Assembly: GCA_018268575.1 (NCBI GenBank) | Contig: JAFDWF010000135.1 | Span: 1 to 39,861, forward strand | Source: Actinomycetota bacterium | GTDB lineage: Bacteria > Actinomycetota > Thermoleophilia > Solirubrobacterales > 70-9 | Direction of reading: 5' to 3' | DNA length: 39,861 bases | The notes under the pieces: model-generated | Database searches by the model: none | Told to the model about the DNA's origin: nothing | The model's input: the letters and a program-made list of their open reading frames with translations, nothing else | Position numbers and translations under genes: made by a program | In this document: piece after piece, positions 1-8,546 of the stretch | How the letters are laid out: every line of letters begins with the position of its first letter | Numbering within the stretch: the first letter of the stretch is position 1

Positions 1-126
1 CTGATGAGCATGGGGATGATCATGCTGCCCCCCTCGTTCATCTCGCTGCCGTTCAAGATCCTGCTCTTCGTCCTGGTCGACGGCTGGAGCCTCGTCTTCC
101 AGTCGGTGGTCGAAAGCTTCCACTGA
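1..126 (+). CDS. fliP: FliP, flagellar export gate protein (C-terminal end only)
   Basis: Only the last 41 codons are in the window. The peptide reads [19 protein letters not shown] then FVLVDGW, which matches the strongly conserved C-terminus of FliP: the final membrane helix after the MLPP motif and the LVDGW segment. FliP forms the core of the type III export gate with FliQ and FliR in the inner membrane. The stop codon TGA (124-126) shares one base with the fliQ start codon (TGATG), so translation is probably coupled. The gene begins upstream of the window, so its promoter cannot be judged. Confidence 0.93.
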   Translation: MMSMGMIMLPPSFISLPFKILLFVLVDGWSLVFQSVVESFH

Positions 127-401
127 TGAACCAGGACGAGGTGATGAAGCTCGCGACCGACGCGCTCATGCTCGCGTTCAAGGTCGGCCTGCCGCTGCTG
201 CTCGCCGGGCTCGTCGTCGGCCTCCTGGTCAGCGTCTTCCAGGCGGTCACCCAGATCCAGGAGATGACGCTCTCCTTCATCCCCAAGATCCTCGCCGTCG
301 CCGTGGTCCTGATCGTCGCCGGGCCGTGGATGTTGAACCAGATGGTCGGCTACACGACCGATCTCTACCACTCGATCCCCGGGCTGGTGAAAGAACATTG
401 A
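126..401 (+). CDS. fliQ: FliQ, flagellar export gate protein
   Basis: The 91-residue protein is the usual FliQ length (about 89). It has two hydrophobic helices (about residues 17-39 and 53-75) separated by the conserved VSVFQAVTQIQEMTLSFIPK loop, the FliQ hallmark. Established role: FliQ packs around the FliP-FliR core of the export gate. The ATG overlaps the fliP stop, and the end overlaps the probable TTG start of fliR. It sits in the standard order fliP-fliQ-fliR-flhB-flhA. Nothing looks unusual. Confidence 0.95.
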   Translation: MNQDEVMKLATDALMLAFKVGLPLLLAGLVVGLLVSVFQAVTQIQEMTLSFIPKILAVAVVLIVAGPWMLNQMVGYTTDLYHSIPGLVKEH

Positions 402-1177
402 CGGTGACGATCGAAACGCTCGACCGCAACACCCTGGTCGGCTTCATCCTCGTCCTCGCCCGGGTCTCGCCGCTCTTCCTGCTGGCACCGCCCTTCTCTT
501 CGTCGATGGTGCCGATGCGGGCCCGCGTGATCATCGCCGTCGGCATCGCGATCGGCCTCTCGCCGCTCGCCCTGCACGGCCAGGCGATCCCGTCTGAGGT
601 GATCACGATCGTCGGCCTGGCGCTGAAGGAAATCGTCATCGGCCTCGGCTTCGCGATCTGCATCGCCTGCCTCTTCGCCGCCGTCGACGCGGCCGGCTCG
701 CTGATCGACACGCAGATGGGCCTCAACTTCGGCTCGCTGATCAACCCGGTCGACAACACCCAGTCGGGGTCGATGTCGCAGCTCTACGCGATGGTCGGCA
801 TCCTCGTCTTCATCGTCATCGACGGCGAGGCGTGGGTGATCCGCGGCCTCTCCCGCACCTACGAACTGGTGCCCATGCTGTCCATGCCGTCGATCTCGAA
901 ACTCACCGCGGCAGTGTCGAGCGCCTTCGCCGGGATCTTCACCGCAGCGCTCGAGGTGGCAGCCCCGGTGCTCTTGGCTCTGGTCCTCACGGACGTCGCC
1001 TTCGGCGTCGTCTCCCGCGTCGTCCCGCAGATGAACATCTTCGCGGTCGGCTTCCCGGTGAAGATCATCGTCGGCCTCTTGGTCGTCGCCGCGGCGCTGC
1101 CCTTCATGGGCAGCTGGTTCTACGACCAACTGCAGCGCTCGGTGGAATCCGGCCTCGCCGGGATCGGGGTGGCGTGA
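398..1177 (+). CDS. fliR: FliR, flagellar export gate protein
   Basis: This hydrophobic protein of about 259 residues has FliR features: the ARVSPLFLLAPPF N-terminus, several membrane helices, the motif MGLNFGSLINPVDNTQSG around residues 106-123, and a C-terminal region with FAVGFPVKIIVGL. The length matches FliR (about 260). The start is most likely TTG at 398, which overlaps the fliQ stop as ATTGA; GTG at 404 is the alternative. An in-frame extension upstream of 398 would run through fliQ in another frame and is unlikely. FliR joins FliP and FliQ in the export gate. flhB starts 3 bases downstream. Confidence 0.93.
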   Translation: MTVTIETLDRNTLVGFILVLARVSPLFLLAPPFSSSMVPMRARVIIAVGIAIGLSPLALHGQAIPSEVITIVGLALKEIVIGLGFAICIACLFAAVDAAGSLIDTQMGLNFGSLINPVDNTQSGSMSQLYAMVGILVFIVIDGEAWVIRGLSRTYELVPMLSMPSISKLTAAVSSAFAGIFTAALEVAAPVLLALVLTDVAFGVVSRVVPQMNIFAVGFPVKIIVGLLVVAAALPFMGSWFYDQLQRSVESGLAGIGVA

Positions 1178-1180
1178 GCG

Positions 1181-2260
1181 ATGCCCGGGCAGGCGGACAA
1201 GACTGAGAAAGCGACCCCGAAACGTCGCAAAGACGCGCGCAAGAAAGGCCAGGTCGCCAAATCGGCCGACCTCAACGGCGCCGTCGTCCTGGTCGCCGCG
1301 CTCGGCTCGCTCGCGATCTTCGGGCCCCATATCGCGAGTGGCCTCGCCGACACGATGCGAGGGATGCTCGGTGACGCCGGGCACCCCGACAAAGTCGCGG
1401 GCACGGGCCTCGGCGGCGTCGCCGGCACCGCCGCGATGGCGATCGCGGAAGCGATCGCGCCGGTGGCGCTCACCTGCCTCGCCGCCGCCCTGGTCGTCAA
1501 CGTCGGCCAGGTCGGGCTGCACTTGAACCCGGCCGGGCTGAAACCGGACTTCAAACGGCTGAACCCGGTCCAGGGCGCGAAAAACCTGCTCGGCCCGAAC
1601 GGTTGGGTGGAGCTGGCGAAGGCGCTGGTCAAGGTGGCGACCGTCGGCGCGATCGCGGCGATGGCGCTGCTGCCGAACCTGACCGAGCTGGCCTCGATGA
1701 CCGGCATCCAGCCACCGGCCCTCGGTGCCGAGATCTCGAGCCTGGCGGCCGGGATCGCCTGGAAAGCGGCCGCCGCCTACCTGCTGATCGGGGCGATCGA
1801 CCTGCTCTGGCAGCGCCGCCGCCACGAGAAGGGGCTGCGGATGTCCAAAGAGGAGGTCAAGCGCGAGCAGAAAGAAGAGCAGATCTCCCCCGAGCTGCGC
1901 GCCCAGGCCCGCCGCCGCGCCCAGCAGATGTCGCGCGGCCGGATGATGTCGGCGGTGCTCGGCGCCGACGTCGTCGTCGCCAACCCGACCCACTTCGCGG
2001 TCGCCCTCGCCTACGACGGCAAGCGGCCCGCGCCGACCGTCGTCGCCAAGGGGCAGGACCTGATCGCGCTGGAGATTCGCAAGGTCGCCGAGGGAGCCGG
2101 CGTGCCGGTGGTCGAGGACCCGCCGCTGGCCCGCTCGCTCTTCGACGCGGTGCCGCTGGAAGCCGAAATCCCGGCTGACTTCTACCGCGCGATCGCCGAG
2201 TTGCTCGCCTACGTCTACCGCACCGCCCGTCGGCGGGCGCCGATCGCGAGTGCCGCATGA
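1181..2260 (+). CDS. flhB: FlhB, flagellar export switch protein
   Basis: The 359-residue protein begins with the typical basic N-terminus DKTEKATPKRRKDARKKGQV, followed by four membrane helices (about residues 30-215) and a cytoplasmic domain. The autocleavage site NPTH is intact at residues 268-271, so the protein should switch substrate class from rod/hook to filament proteins. The length is normal. The gene starts 3 bases after fliR and ends with an ATGA overlap into flhA. Confidence 0.96.
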   Translation: MPGQADKTEKATPKRRKDARKKGQVAKSADLNGAVVLVAALGSLAIFGPHIASGLADTMRGMLGDAGHPDKVAGTGLGGVAGTAAMAIAEAIAPVALTCLAAALVVNVGQVGLHLNPAGLKPDFKRLNPVQGAKNLLGPNGWVELAKALVKVATVGAIAAMALLPNLTELASMTGIQPPALGAEISSLAAGIAWKAAAAYLLIGAIDLLWQRRRHEKGLRMSKEEVKREQKEEQISPELRAQARRRAQQMSRGRMMSAVLGADVVVANPTHFAVALAYDGKRPAPTVVAKGQDLIALEIRKVAEGAGVPVVEDPPLARSLFDAVPLEAEIPADFYRAIAELLAYVYRTARRRAPIASAA

Positions 2261-4329
2261 GCGCGGGCTTCAAAAAGCTGATGGCACACGCCGACCTGGT
2301 CGCCGCGGTGGCGGTCGTCCTCGTCGTCGTGATGATGATCGTGCCGCTGCCGCCGGAGCTGATCGACCTCTTCATCACCCTCAACATCGCCTCGGCGATC
2401 ACGATCGTGGTCGCGACCCTGTACGTGCCGCGAGCGCTCGACTTCGCCGCCTTCCCGTCGCTGCTGCTGCTGACGACGATGTTCCGCCTCGCGATCAACG
2501 TCTCGGTGACGCGGCAGATCCTCCTCCACGGCGAAGGCGGCTCGGTCGTGCACGCGTTCGGCACCTTCGTCGTCGGCGGCAACGTGGTCGTCGGGATGGT
2601 CGTCTTCCTGATCCTGATCGTGATCCAGTTCGTCGTCGTCACCAACGGCGCCGGGCGCGTCGCCGAGGTGGCCGCGCGCTTCACCCTCGACGCGATGCCG
2701 GGCAAGCAGATGGCGATCGACGCCGACCTGAACGCGGGCCAGATCAACGACCAGCAGGCCCACCAGCGACGCGAGGACATCGCCCGCGAAGCCGACTTCT
2801 ACGGGGCGATGGACGGGGCTTCGAAATTCGTCAAAGGCGACGCGATCGCGGGCATCCTGATCGTGATGATCAACCTGCTCGGCGGGATCGCCGTCGGGGT
2901 CATGCAACAGCACCTCTCGATCTCGGAAGCGGTGCAGCACTACTCGCTGCTGACGATCGGCGACGGACTGGCGGCGCAGATCCCGGCGCTCCTGATCTCG
3001 GTCGCGGCGGGCATCCTGGTCACCCGCTCGGCCTCCGAGCGCGACCTGGGCAACGATATCGCCGCCCAGATCTTCGCCCAGCGCAAGGCGCCGATGGTGG
3101 CGGCCGGGGTGATCTGCGCGTTCGCCCTGGTGCCGGGGCTGCCGAAGCTGCCGTTCCTGTTGATCGGCGGCGCCCTGGCCGGAGTCGCCTACGCGCTCAA
3201 AGACGGGATGCCGAAACCGGCCGGCGAGGCGGCGCTCGCCGGCGGCCCGGCGCAGCTCGGGCACGGCGGCGTGCCGGAGCTGCCCGCCGGGCCGACCGCC
3301 GACGCCGCGACCGCGGTCGACCCGCTCGAGCTGGCGATCGGCTTCGGCCTCGTGCCGCTGGTCGAAGCGGGCCAGGGCGGCGGCCTGATGGGTCGGGTCG
3401 GGGCGATGCGCAAACAGCTCGCGGGCGAGCTCGGCACGGTGATCCCGGCGGTCCGCATCCACGACGAGCTCGGCCTCGACTCGCACGAATACGTGCTGCG
3501 GGCGCGTGGCTCGGAGGTCGCCCGCGGGCGGGTCATGCCGGGCCACCAGCTGGCGATGGACTCCGGCGAAGCGGCCGGTCAGCTGCCCGGAGTGCCGACC
3601 ACCGAGCCCGCCTTCGGCCTACCCGCGACCTGGGTCCCGGACGCCGCGCGGGCCGAAGCGGAGGCACTCGGCTACACCGTCGTCGACCCGGAATCGGTGG
3701 TCGCCACGCACCTGACCGAGACGATCCGCGGCCACGCCGCCGAGCTACTCACCCGCCAGGAGACGAAAAAGCTCCTCGACGGGCTGAAGGAGACCAACGC
3801 GGCGGCGGTCGAGGAGGTGGTGCCGGAGCAGCTCTCGCTGGGCGAGGTGCAGCGGGTGCTGCAGGCGCTGCTGCGCGAGGGCGTGCCGATCCGCGACCTC
3901 GGCGCGATCGTCGAGGAGATCGGCGACAAGTCGCGGCTCACGCGTGACCCGGCGGTGCTCGCCGAGTACGCCCGCGCAGCGCTCGGGCGGACGATCACGG
4001 CGCCCCACCTCGATGGCGCGATGCGGCTGCGGGCGATCTCCCTCGATCCGACGATCGAGCAGGAGATCGGCGAATCGCTCGCCCAGACGCCGGACGGCGA
4101 GCAGCTGGCGATGGAGCCTTCGCGCGCCCAGGCGCTGATCGCGGCGCTCGGCCGACAGCTCGACAGCGCACTCGCCCAGGGCGGGCGGCCGGTGCTGCTC
4201 TGCTCGGGCCGCGCCCGCCGCCACCTGCGCCGGCTGTGCGAGCAGTCGCTGCCGCAACTGACTGTCTGTTCCTACAACGAGATCGTGCCCGGAATCCGGG
4301 TCGAGAACATGGGGGTTGTCCAGGTATGA
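2257..4329 (+). CDS. flhA: FlhA, flagellar export apparatus protein
   Basis: The 690-residue protein has an N-terminal half with eight predicted membrane helices, including the family signature GDAIAGILIVMINLLGG at about residues 194-210. A long cytoplasmic half follows, which docks chaperone-substrate complexes. The length is normal for FlhA (about 680-700). A low-complexity Gly/Pro/Ala stretch near residues 320-355 is the linker between the halves. The start overlaps the flhB stop (ATGA), and the stop overlaps the next gene in the same way. Confidence 0.96.
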   Translation: MSAGFKKLMAHADLVAAVAVVLVVVMMIVPLPPELIDLFITLNIASAITIVVATLYVPRALDFAAFPSLLLLTTMFRLAINVSVTRQILLHGEGGSVVHAFGTFVVGGNVVVGMVVFLILIVIQFVVVTNGAGRVAEVAARFTLDAMPGKQMAIDADLNAGQINDQQAHQRREDIAREADFYGAMDGASKFVKGDAIAGILIVMINLLGGIAVGVMQQHLSISEAVQHYSLLTIGDGLAAQIPALLISVAAGILVTRSASERDLGNDIAAQIFAQRKAPMVAAGVICAFALVPGLPKLPFLLIGGALAGVAYALKDGMPKPAGEAALAGGPAQLGHGGVPELPAGPTADAATAVDPLELAIGFGLVPLVEAGQGGGLMGRVGAMRKQLAGELGTVIPAVRIHDELGLDSHEYVLRARGSEVARGRVMPGHQLAMDSGEAAGQLPGVPTTEPAFGLPATWVPDAARAEAEALGYTVVDPESVVATHLTETIRGHAAELLTRQETKKLLDGLKETNAAAVEEVVPEQLSLGEVQRVLQALLREGVPIRDLGAIVEEIGDKSRLTRDPAVLAEYARAALGRTITAPHLDGAMRLRAISLDPTIEQEIGESLAQTPDGEQLAMEPSRAQALIAALGRQLDSALAQGGRPVLLCSGRARRHLRRLCEQSLPQLTVCSYNEIVPGIRVENMGVVQV

Positions 4330-5705
4330 GCGAAACGCTGATGGCCGCCGACCCGATCACGGGCACCGAGCGGACGAAGACGTACAGGGGAGCGTCGGTC
4401 GAGGAGTTGCTGCCGCAGATCCGCGCCGACCTCGGTCCCGAAGCGGTGATCGTGAGCCGCCGCGAGGGCTTGGTCGGCGGCTTCGCCGGCTTCTTCCAGA
4501 AGCGCTGCATCGAGATCGACGCCCGCCCCGGTGGGCCGCGGATCGACGTCTACGACGACGGCGATGCGGTCGCCGATGAGCGCGAAGTCGAGATCGGGTC
4601 GGAGACGGCACTGCCAGCGGCGGACGAAAGTGCGGCAGGGGCGGCGCAGTCAGAGAGCGGCATTCCGCCGGCGAGGATGCAGCCGGAGGTCGACGCCGGG
4701 GCGGCGGCGCTGCCGCCCGTCCCCACCGAGCCCTACCCGGTCCGCAACGACGCGGCGACCCGCGAGGGACTGGCGACGCCCGCGATGCAGCGGCTGGTCG
4801 GCGAGGCGAAGCCCTTCGCCGATCTGCTCGGCGAGATGACGGGTGAGCCGACGACTCCCGCGACTCCCGCCCCGCCGAATCCGTACGCCCCGGCGCAGCA
4901 AGCGACGCTCGGCCCTGAGGTCGAGGCCCCCGATATCGCCCCGGAGGTCGAGGCCATGCCAGAGCCGCGACGCATCGCGGCCCTCCGCGAGGGAATGGTC
5001 GCCGCCGGCCTCGGCATCGATCTCGCCACCGACGTCATCGATGCGGTCGTCGCCAACGTCGCCCCCTTCGCCACCCCGAGCCGCCTGCGCACCCTGGTCC
5101 GCAACGAGCTTGCCCTACGCCTGCCGGTCGCCCCGGCCCCCGGCCCCGGTCATCGCCGCCTCGCGGTCGTCGGCCCCGCCGGGACCGGCAAGACCGCGGC
5201 CGTCGCCCGCGTAGCCGCCGCCCACGCGGCGGCCGGTCAGGACGTCGCCTGCCTGACGCTTGAACCGGCCGACGGCGGCGCCTCGCTGCTGGCCATGCTC
5301 GAGGGCTCCGGTGTCCCGGCCCAGGCGATCGCCTACGACGAGCTCGCCGCCGCGCTGCTCGGCGAGTCCGCACAGCTTGTCCTCATCGACACCCCGTCCG
5401 CCGCGCCAAGCAACCCGGCGGCGGTCTAATCGCTCGGGGCGACGCTGCACGTCGCCGCCCTCGACGAGATCCACCTCGCGGTCCGCGCGGGCACCGCGTC
5501 GCCCGCCGCGGTCGAGATGTCCAACAAGCTGAAGGGGCTCGGCCCGAACCGGATCCTGGTCAGCTCGGCCGCCGACACCAGTTACATCGGCGCCGCGCTC
5601 GACCTTGCGATCCGTACCTCGCTGCCGATCCACTACGTCGCCGAGACCGTCGTCGACCTGGCGCCCGCCGACCCGCGGGCGCTGTCCTCGCGGGTCGTGC
5701 CATGA
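4326..5705 (+). pseudogene. flhF: FlhF-like SRP-type GTPase, interrupted by an in-frame TAA
   Basis: The reading frame starts at ATG 4326 (ATGA overlap with flhA) and runs 367 codons to TAA at 5427-5429. The same frame then continues for 91 codons to TGA at 5703-5705, which overlaps the next start. Both halves match FlhF: an N-terminal domain starting KTYRGASVEELLPQIRADLG, an Ala/Pro-rich linker (about 95-205), the N-domain helices, a P-loop GPAGTGKT at 283-290, IDTPSAAPSNP in place of the G3 motif, and after the stop a segment aligning with the FlhF end (SYIGAALDLAIRTSLPIHYV). The G4 motif TKLD is degraded to SSAAD even outside the stop. FlhF normally sets flagellar position and number. The TAA could be a true nonsense mutation, a sequencing error, or a site of readthrough or re-initiation (ATG 5517). 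Confidence 0.85.
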
Positions 5706-6073
5706 CCCCGGCGGAGGCGAACTTCGACGGGGTGGCGCAGGAGGACGTGGCGATCCGGCTCTCCGCCCATCCGCGGGCGACCCGGCAGATCGAGCTCGCC
5801 CGCGGCTGGGGCGGGATCGGCGCCTTCGTCCTGGTCGGCCTGCTGGCCCTCGACTCGGGGGTCCCGGCAGCGAGCGCGGGCCTGCGCGCGGTGCTCGCCG
5901 GGGTCGTCGCCTACATGGTCTGCTGGTTCCTCGGGGTGATGGTCTGGCGCCATCTCGCGGTCGCCGAGGAGGCGGCGGCGCGCGTATTCGCCGAACAGCG
6001 CCGTGCCGCCCTGCTGGCGGAGATCAAACGGCGGTCCGCCGGGCTCGCCGAGCAAGAGGAGGGACTGTCATGA
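5702..6073 (+). CDS. Small membrane protein of unknown function in the flagellar operon
   Basis: This 123-residue protein is not recognised. It has a soluble N-terminus of about 33 residues, two close hydrophobic segments (about 38-52 and 62-84), and a charged helical C-terminus (AEEAAARVFAEQRRAALLAEIKRR) that could form a coiled coil. The ATG overlaps the flhF stop and the end overlaps fliM (both ATGA), so it is a regular member of the fliP-fliM operon. A flagellar membrane role near the export gate or the switch is inference from position only. It shows no similarity I can see to FliO, FlhG or FliL. Confidence 0.8.
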   Translation: MTPAEANFDGVAQEDVAIRLSAHPRATRQIELARGWGGIGAFVLVGLLALDSGVPAASAGLRAVLAGVVAYMVCWFLGVMVWRHLAVAEEAAARVFAEQRRAALLAEIKRRSAGLAEQEEGLS

Positions 6074-7287
6074 GCGCGATGAAGATGATCGACTTCACCC
6101 GTCCGACCAAATTCACGCCCGACCACGAGCGGCGCCTCGGGCGGGCACTGGCGGCGTTCTGCCGGACCAGTTCGACCCGGCTCTCGGCCGAACTGCGACT
6201 GCCGATCGAGCTCGAGTTCGTCGAAGCCACCCAGCTCACCTGGGCGAACGCCCACGAGCGGCTCACTTCCTACTCGCTCTGCGCGGTGGTCGAGCTGCGA
6301 CCGACCCAGACCCAGGTGCTGCTCGGCGCCAACTCCGGCTTCATCCTCACCGGGATCGAGTCGCTGCTCAGCGGCGGACCCGAGGAGCCGCCGCCGGACC
6401 GCCGCCTCAGCGAGATCGACCTCGCCCTCGCGGGCCGCCTCTTCGATGACCTGCTCGGTCTGCTGACCGTGGTCTGGCGCGATCTGACCGGCACCGAGCT
6501 GGCGCTGGTCGCGATCGACTCGCAGCTGGAGACCGCGGGCATCGCGCCAGTCTCCGAGCCCACCCTGGAGCTGGCCATGCAGGCTCGGATGCTCGGCCGC
6601 GAGTTCCCCCTGACGCTGCTCCTCCCTCACCGGTCGATCGCCCCGGTCGAGCAGCGCATCCTCGGCCGGCGCGGCGACGACGACGCGCCCGACCCGATCA
6701 CCGGGCTGCGGCTGCGTCAGGCGATGGCCGGGATCGAGGTCGCCCTGCGGGCCGAGATCGCCGGGCCGCAGACGCCGGCCGCCGAGGTACTGGGGCTGGC
6801 GCCGAACGCCACCCTACGGCTCGGCGGGCGGGTCGGCGAAGGCCTCGGCCTCTGCGTCGAGGGAGTGCGCGTGATGCGGGCGAAGCCCGGTCGCAGCGGT
6901 AGTCGCCGCGCGGTGCAGGTCCTGGAGGCGATGGAGCCGGGGGCCGCCGAGGGCCTGGCACGGCTGGCGACGAGCGCACAACGCGCCGGCGCGGGCGCGA
7001 TTGGGGGCGGGGGCGGGGAGCCCGACGAGGCGCTTCGCGGCGCGCTCGGCCAGGTGCCGATGCGCCTCTGGGCGGAGCTCGGCCAGGCGCGCCTCTCGCT
7101 AGCCGAGGTCGTCGCCCTCGGGGTCGGCGCGGTGGTGGAGCTGGACCGCCGGCTCGAGGACCCGATCGACCTCTACGTCAACGGCCTACGCCTCGGCCAC
7201 GGCGAGCTCGAGATCGTCGACGACGAATGGGCGGTGCGCGTCGACGCGGTGACCGGCCTCGGCGAGCCCGCCGCCGTCCTCGGATGA
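6070..7287 (+). CDS. fliM: FliM with an extra C-terminal FliN-like domain (switch protein fusion)
   Basis: The 405-residue protein opens with DFTRPTKFTPDHERRLGRAL, the usual start of the FliM middle domain. It continues through the FliM core (about 6-200) and a SpoA domain at about 218-286, as in FliM. After a Gly-rich linker (about 300-320) comes a second SpoA domain at about 327-394 (VPMRLWAELGQARLSL, VNGLRLGHGEL) of FliN type. Normal FliM is about 330 residues. The N-terminal CheY-P-binding peptide (LSQDEIDALL type) is absent: only five residues precede the core. It is probably the C-ring switch protein with FliM and FliN parts in one chain. No separate fliN lies in this window. The start overlaps the previous gene (ATGA). 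Confidence 0.88.
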   Translation: MSAMKMIDFTRPTKFTPDHERRLGRALAAFCRTSSTRLSAELRLPIELEFVEATQLTWANAHERLTSYSLCAVVELRPTQTQVLLGANSGFILTGIESLLSGGPEEPPPDRRLSEIDLALAGRLFDDLLGLLTVVWRDLTGTELALVAIDSQLETAGIAPVSEPTLELAMQARMLGREFPLTLLLPHRSIAPVEQRILGRRGDDDAPDPITGLRLRQAMAGIEVALRAEIAGPQTPAAEVLGLAPNATLRLGGRVGEGLGLCVEGVRVMRAKPGRSGSRRAVQVLEAMEPGAAEGLARLATSAQRAGAGAIGGGGGEPDEALRGALGQVPMRLWAELGQARLSLAEVVALGVGAVVELDRRLEDPIDLYVNGLRLGHGELEIVDDEWAVRVDAVTGLGEPAAVLG

Positions 7288-8546
7288 CGATGCCCGCGGC
7301 GAGCGTGATCGTCCACCTCGAGGGCGGCCGCGAACGGACGCTCCGCTGTCTCGAGGCGTTGGCGGCGCTGGACGCGGAGCCGACCTTCGAGGCGATCTTG
7401 GTCGACGACGCCTCCCCCGACCTCGGCGAGCTGCTGGCGGGGCTGGGCGGCGACGTGAAGGTGCTGCGGAACGAGCGCCGGGAGGGCTTCGTCGCATCCG
7501 CGATCCAAGGCGCCGCGGCAGCCGAGTCCCACACCCTGGTCCTCCTCCGCGGCCCGGCCCTCCTGGCCCCCGACGCGCTCGGGCCATTGGCCGACGCTTT
7601 GGGCAACCACCGCGACCGTGCCGCGGACGACGCCGACCACGCCGGCGGTGCGCGTGACAAAAGATGGGCCGCACCTTTCGGGGCCCCAGCAACCCAAAGG
7701 TGCGGCGCGTCCGGCGCGGCCGCCGCCCTGCCGGACGACCCGAGCGCGCACCTGACCGCGACCCATGCGCTCGCCCTCCGGCACCGCGATGTCGACTGCC
7801 TTGCGCGGGCGGGCGGGGCGGCGCCCGGCTTCGAGCTCGGCGCGATCTGCGTCGAGTTGGCCCGCCGCGGTCACGTCGTCACCGTCCAGACCGCCCTCGC
7901 GACTCCCGCGAGCGCCGCGGTTGCCGCCCGCCGCGCCCCCGGCGAGCCCGCCGAGCTGACCGTCGTCGTCCCCACCCTCGACGCGACCACGCCCCGGGTC
8001 CGCGGCTGCCTCGCCGCAATCGCCGCCAACACCCCCTCCTCGCACCAAGTCGTCGTCGTCGACAACGGCTCGCCACCGCAAGGCTTCACCGCTCCCGTCA
8101 ACGCCGGGTTGCGCGCCGTCGACACTCCCTACGCGGTGGTGATGAACGACGACGTCGAGGTGCTCGAGGGCTGGTGGGAACCGCTCCGCGTCGCGCTCGA
8201 CGAGGGCGCCGCGGTGGTCTTCCCACAGACCGTCGAAGGAGCGATGCGGGAGGACTTCGCCGCCTGGTGCTTCGGCCTCGGCGCCGACACGATCGCGACG
8301 ATGTCCCACGCGCCCGGCGAGTTCTTCGACCCGTCGTTTCGCGTCTGGTTCCAGGACAGCGACCTGCTGGTCCGCCTGCGGGCGATCGGCCGGCCGCCGC
8401 AGCTCGTCTGCGAGTCCCGAATCCGCCACGCCCTCTCGGCCACGGTGCGCACCGAGGACCCGGCGCTTCGCGCCTGGATCGACCGGACGATCGCCGCCGA
8501 CAAGGCCGCCTTCCAGCGCAAGCACCCCGCGGTCCTCAGCGTATGA
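7284..8546 (+). CDS. Family 2 glycosyltransferase, two GT-A-like domains
   Basis: This 420-residue protein has two GT2-like halves. The first (about 5-110) contains ASVIVHLEGG and AILVDDASPD but looks incomplete. The second (about 225-400) has TVVVPTLDATT, VVVVDNGSPP and the metal-binding-like MNDDVEVLEGWW near residues 285-297. The linker (about 110-160) has unusual composition and contains a palindrome (7668-7706). The ATG overlaps the fliM stop, and the stop overlaps a methyltransferase gene. Placement just before flagellin suggests flagellin glycosylation, which is inference from context. Sugar donor and acceptor cannot be told from the sequence. Confidence 0.8.
   Translation: MTMPAASVIVHLEGGRERTLRCLEALAALDAEPTFEAILVDDASPDLGELLAGLGGDVKVLRNERREGFVASAIQGAAAAESHTLVLLRGPALLAPDALGPLADALGNHRDRAADDADHAGGARDKRWAAPFGAPATQRCGASGAAAALPDDPSAHLTATHALALRHRDVDCLARAGGAAPGFELGAICVELARRGHVVTVQTALATPASAAVAARRAPGEPAELTVVVPTLDATTPRVRGCLAAIAANTPSSHQVVVVDNGSPPQGFTAPVNAGLRAVDTPYAVVMNDDVEVLEGWWEPLRVALDEGAAVVFPQTVEGAMREDFAAWCFGLGADTIATMSHAPGEFFDPSFRVWFQDSDLLVRLRAIGRPPQLVCESRIRHALSATVRTEDPALRAWIDRTIAADKAAFQRKHPAVLSV
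7668..7706. repeat. Palindrome inside the glycosyltransferase gene
   Basis: Perfect 11-base arms (GCCGCACCTTT at 7668-7678 and its reverse complement at 7696-7706) flank a 17-base loop that itself contains GGGGCCCC. The palindrome is read in frame (about residues 129-141) inside a linker that looks unlike the two flanking domains. There is no U-tract, so it is not a standard terminator. Confidence 0.8.

Noticed and set aside
365..1993. Long open frame of 542 codons on the reverse strand
   Set aside because: It lies antisense to fliR and flhB and is rich in Arg, Asp and Gly from GC-rich shadow coding, with no domain or start signal.
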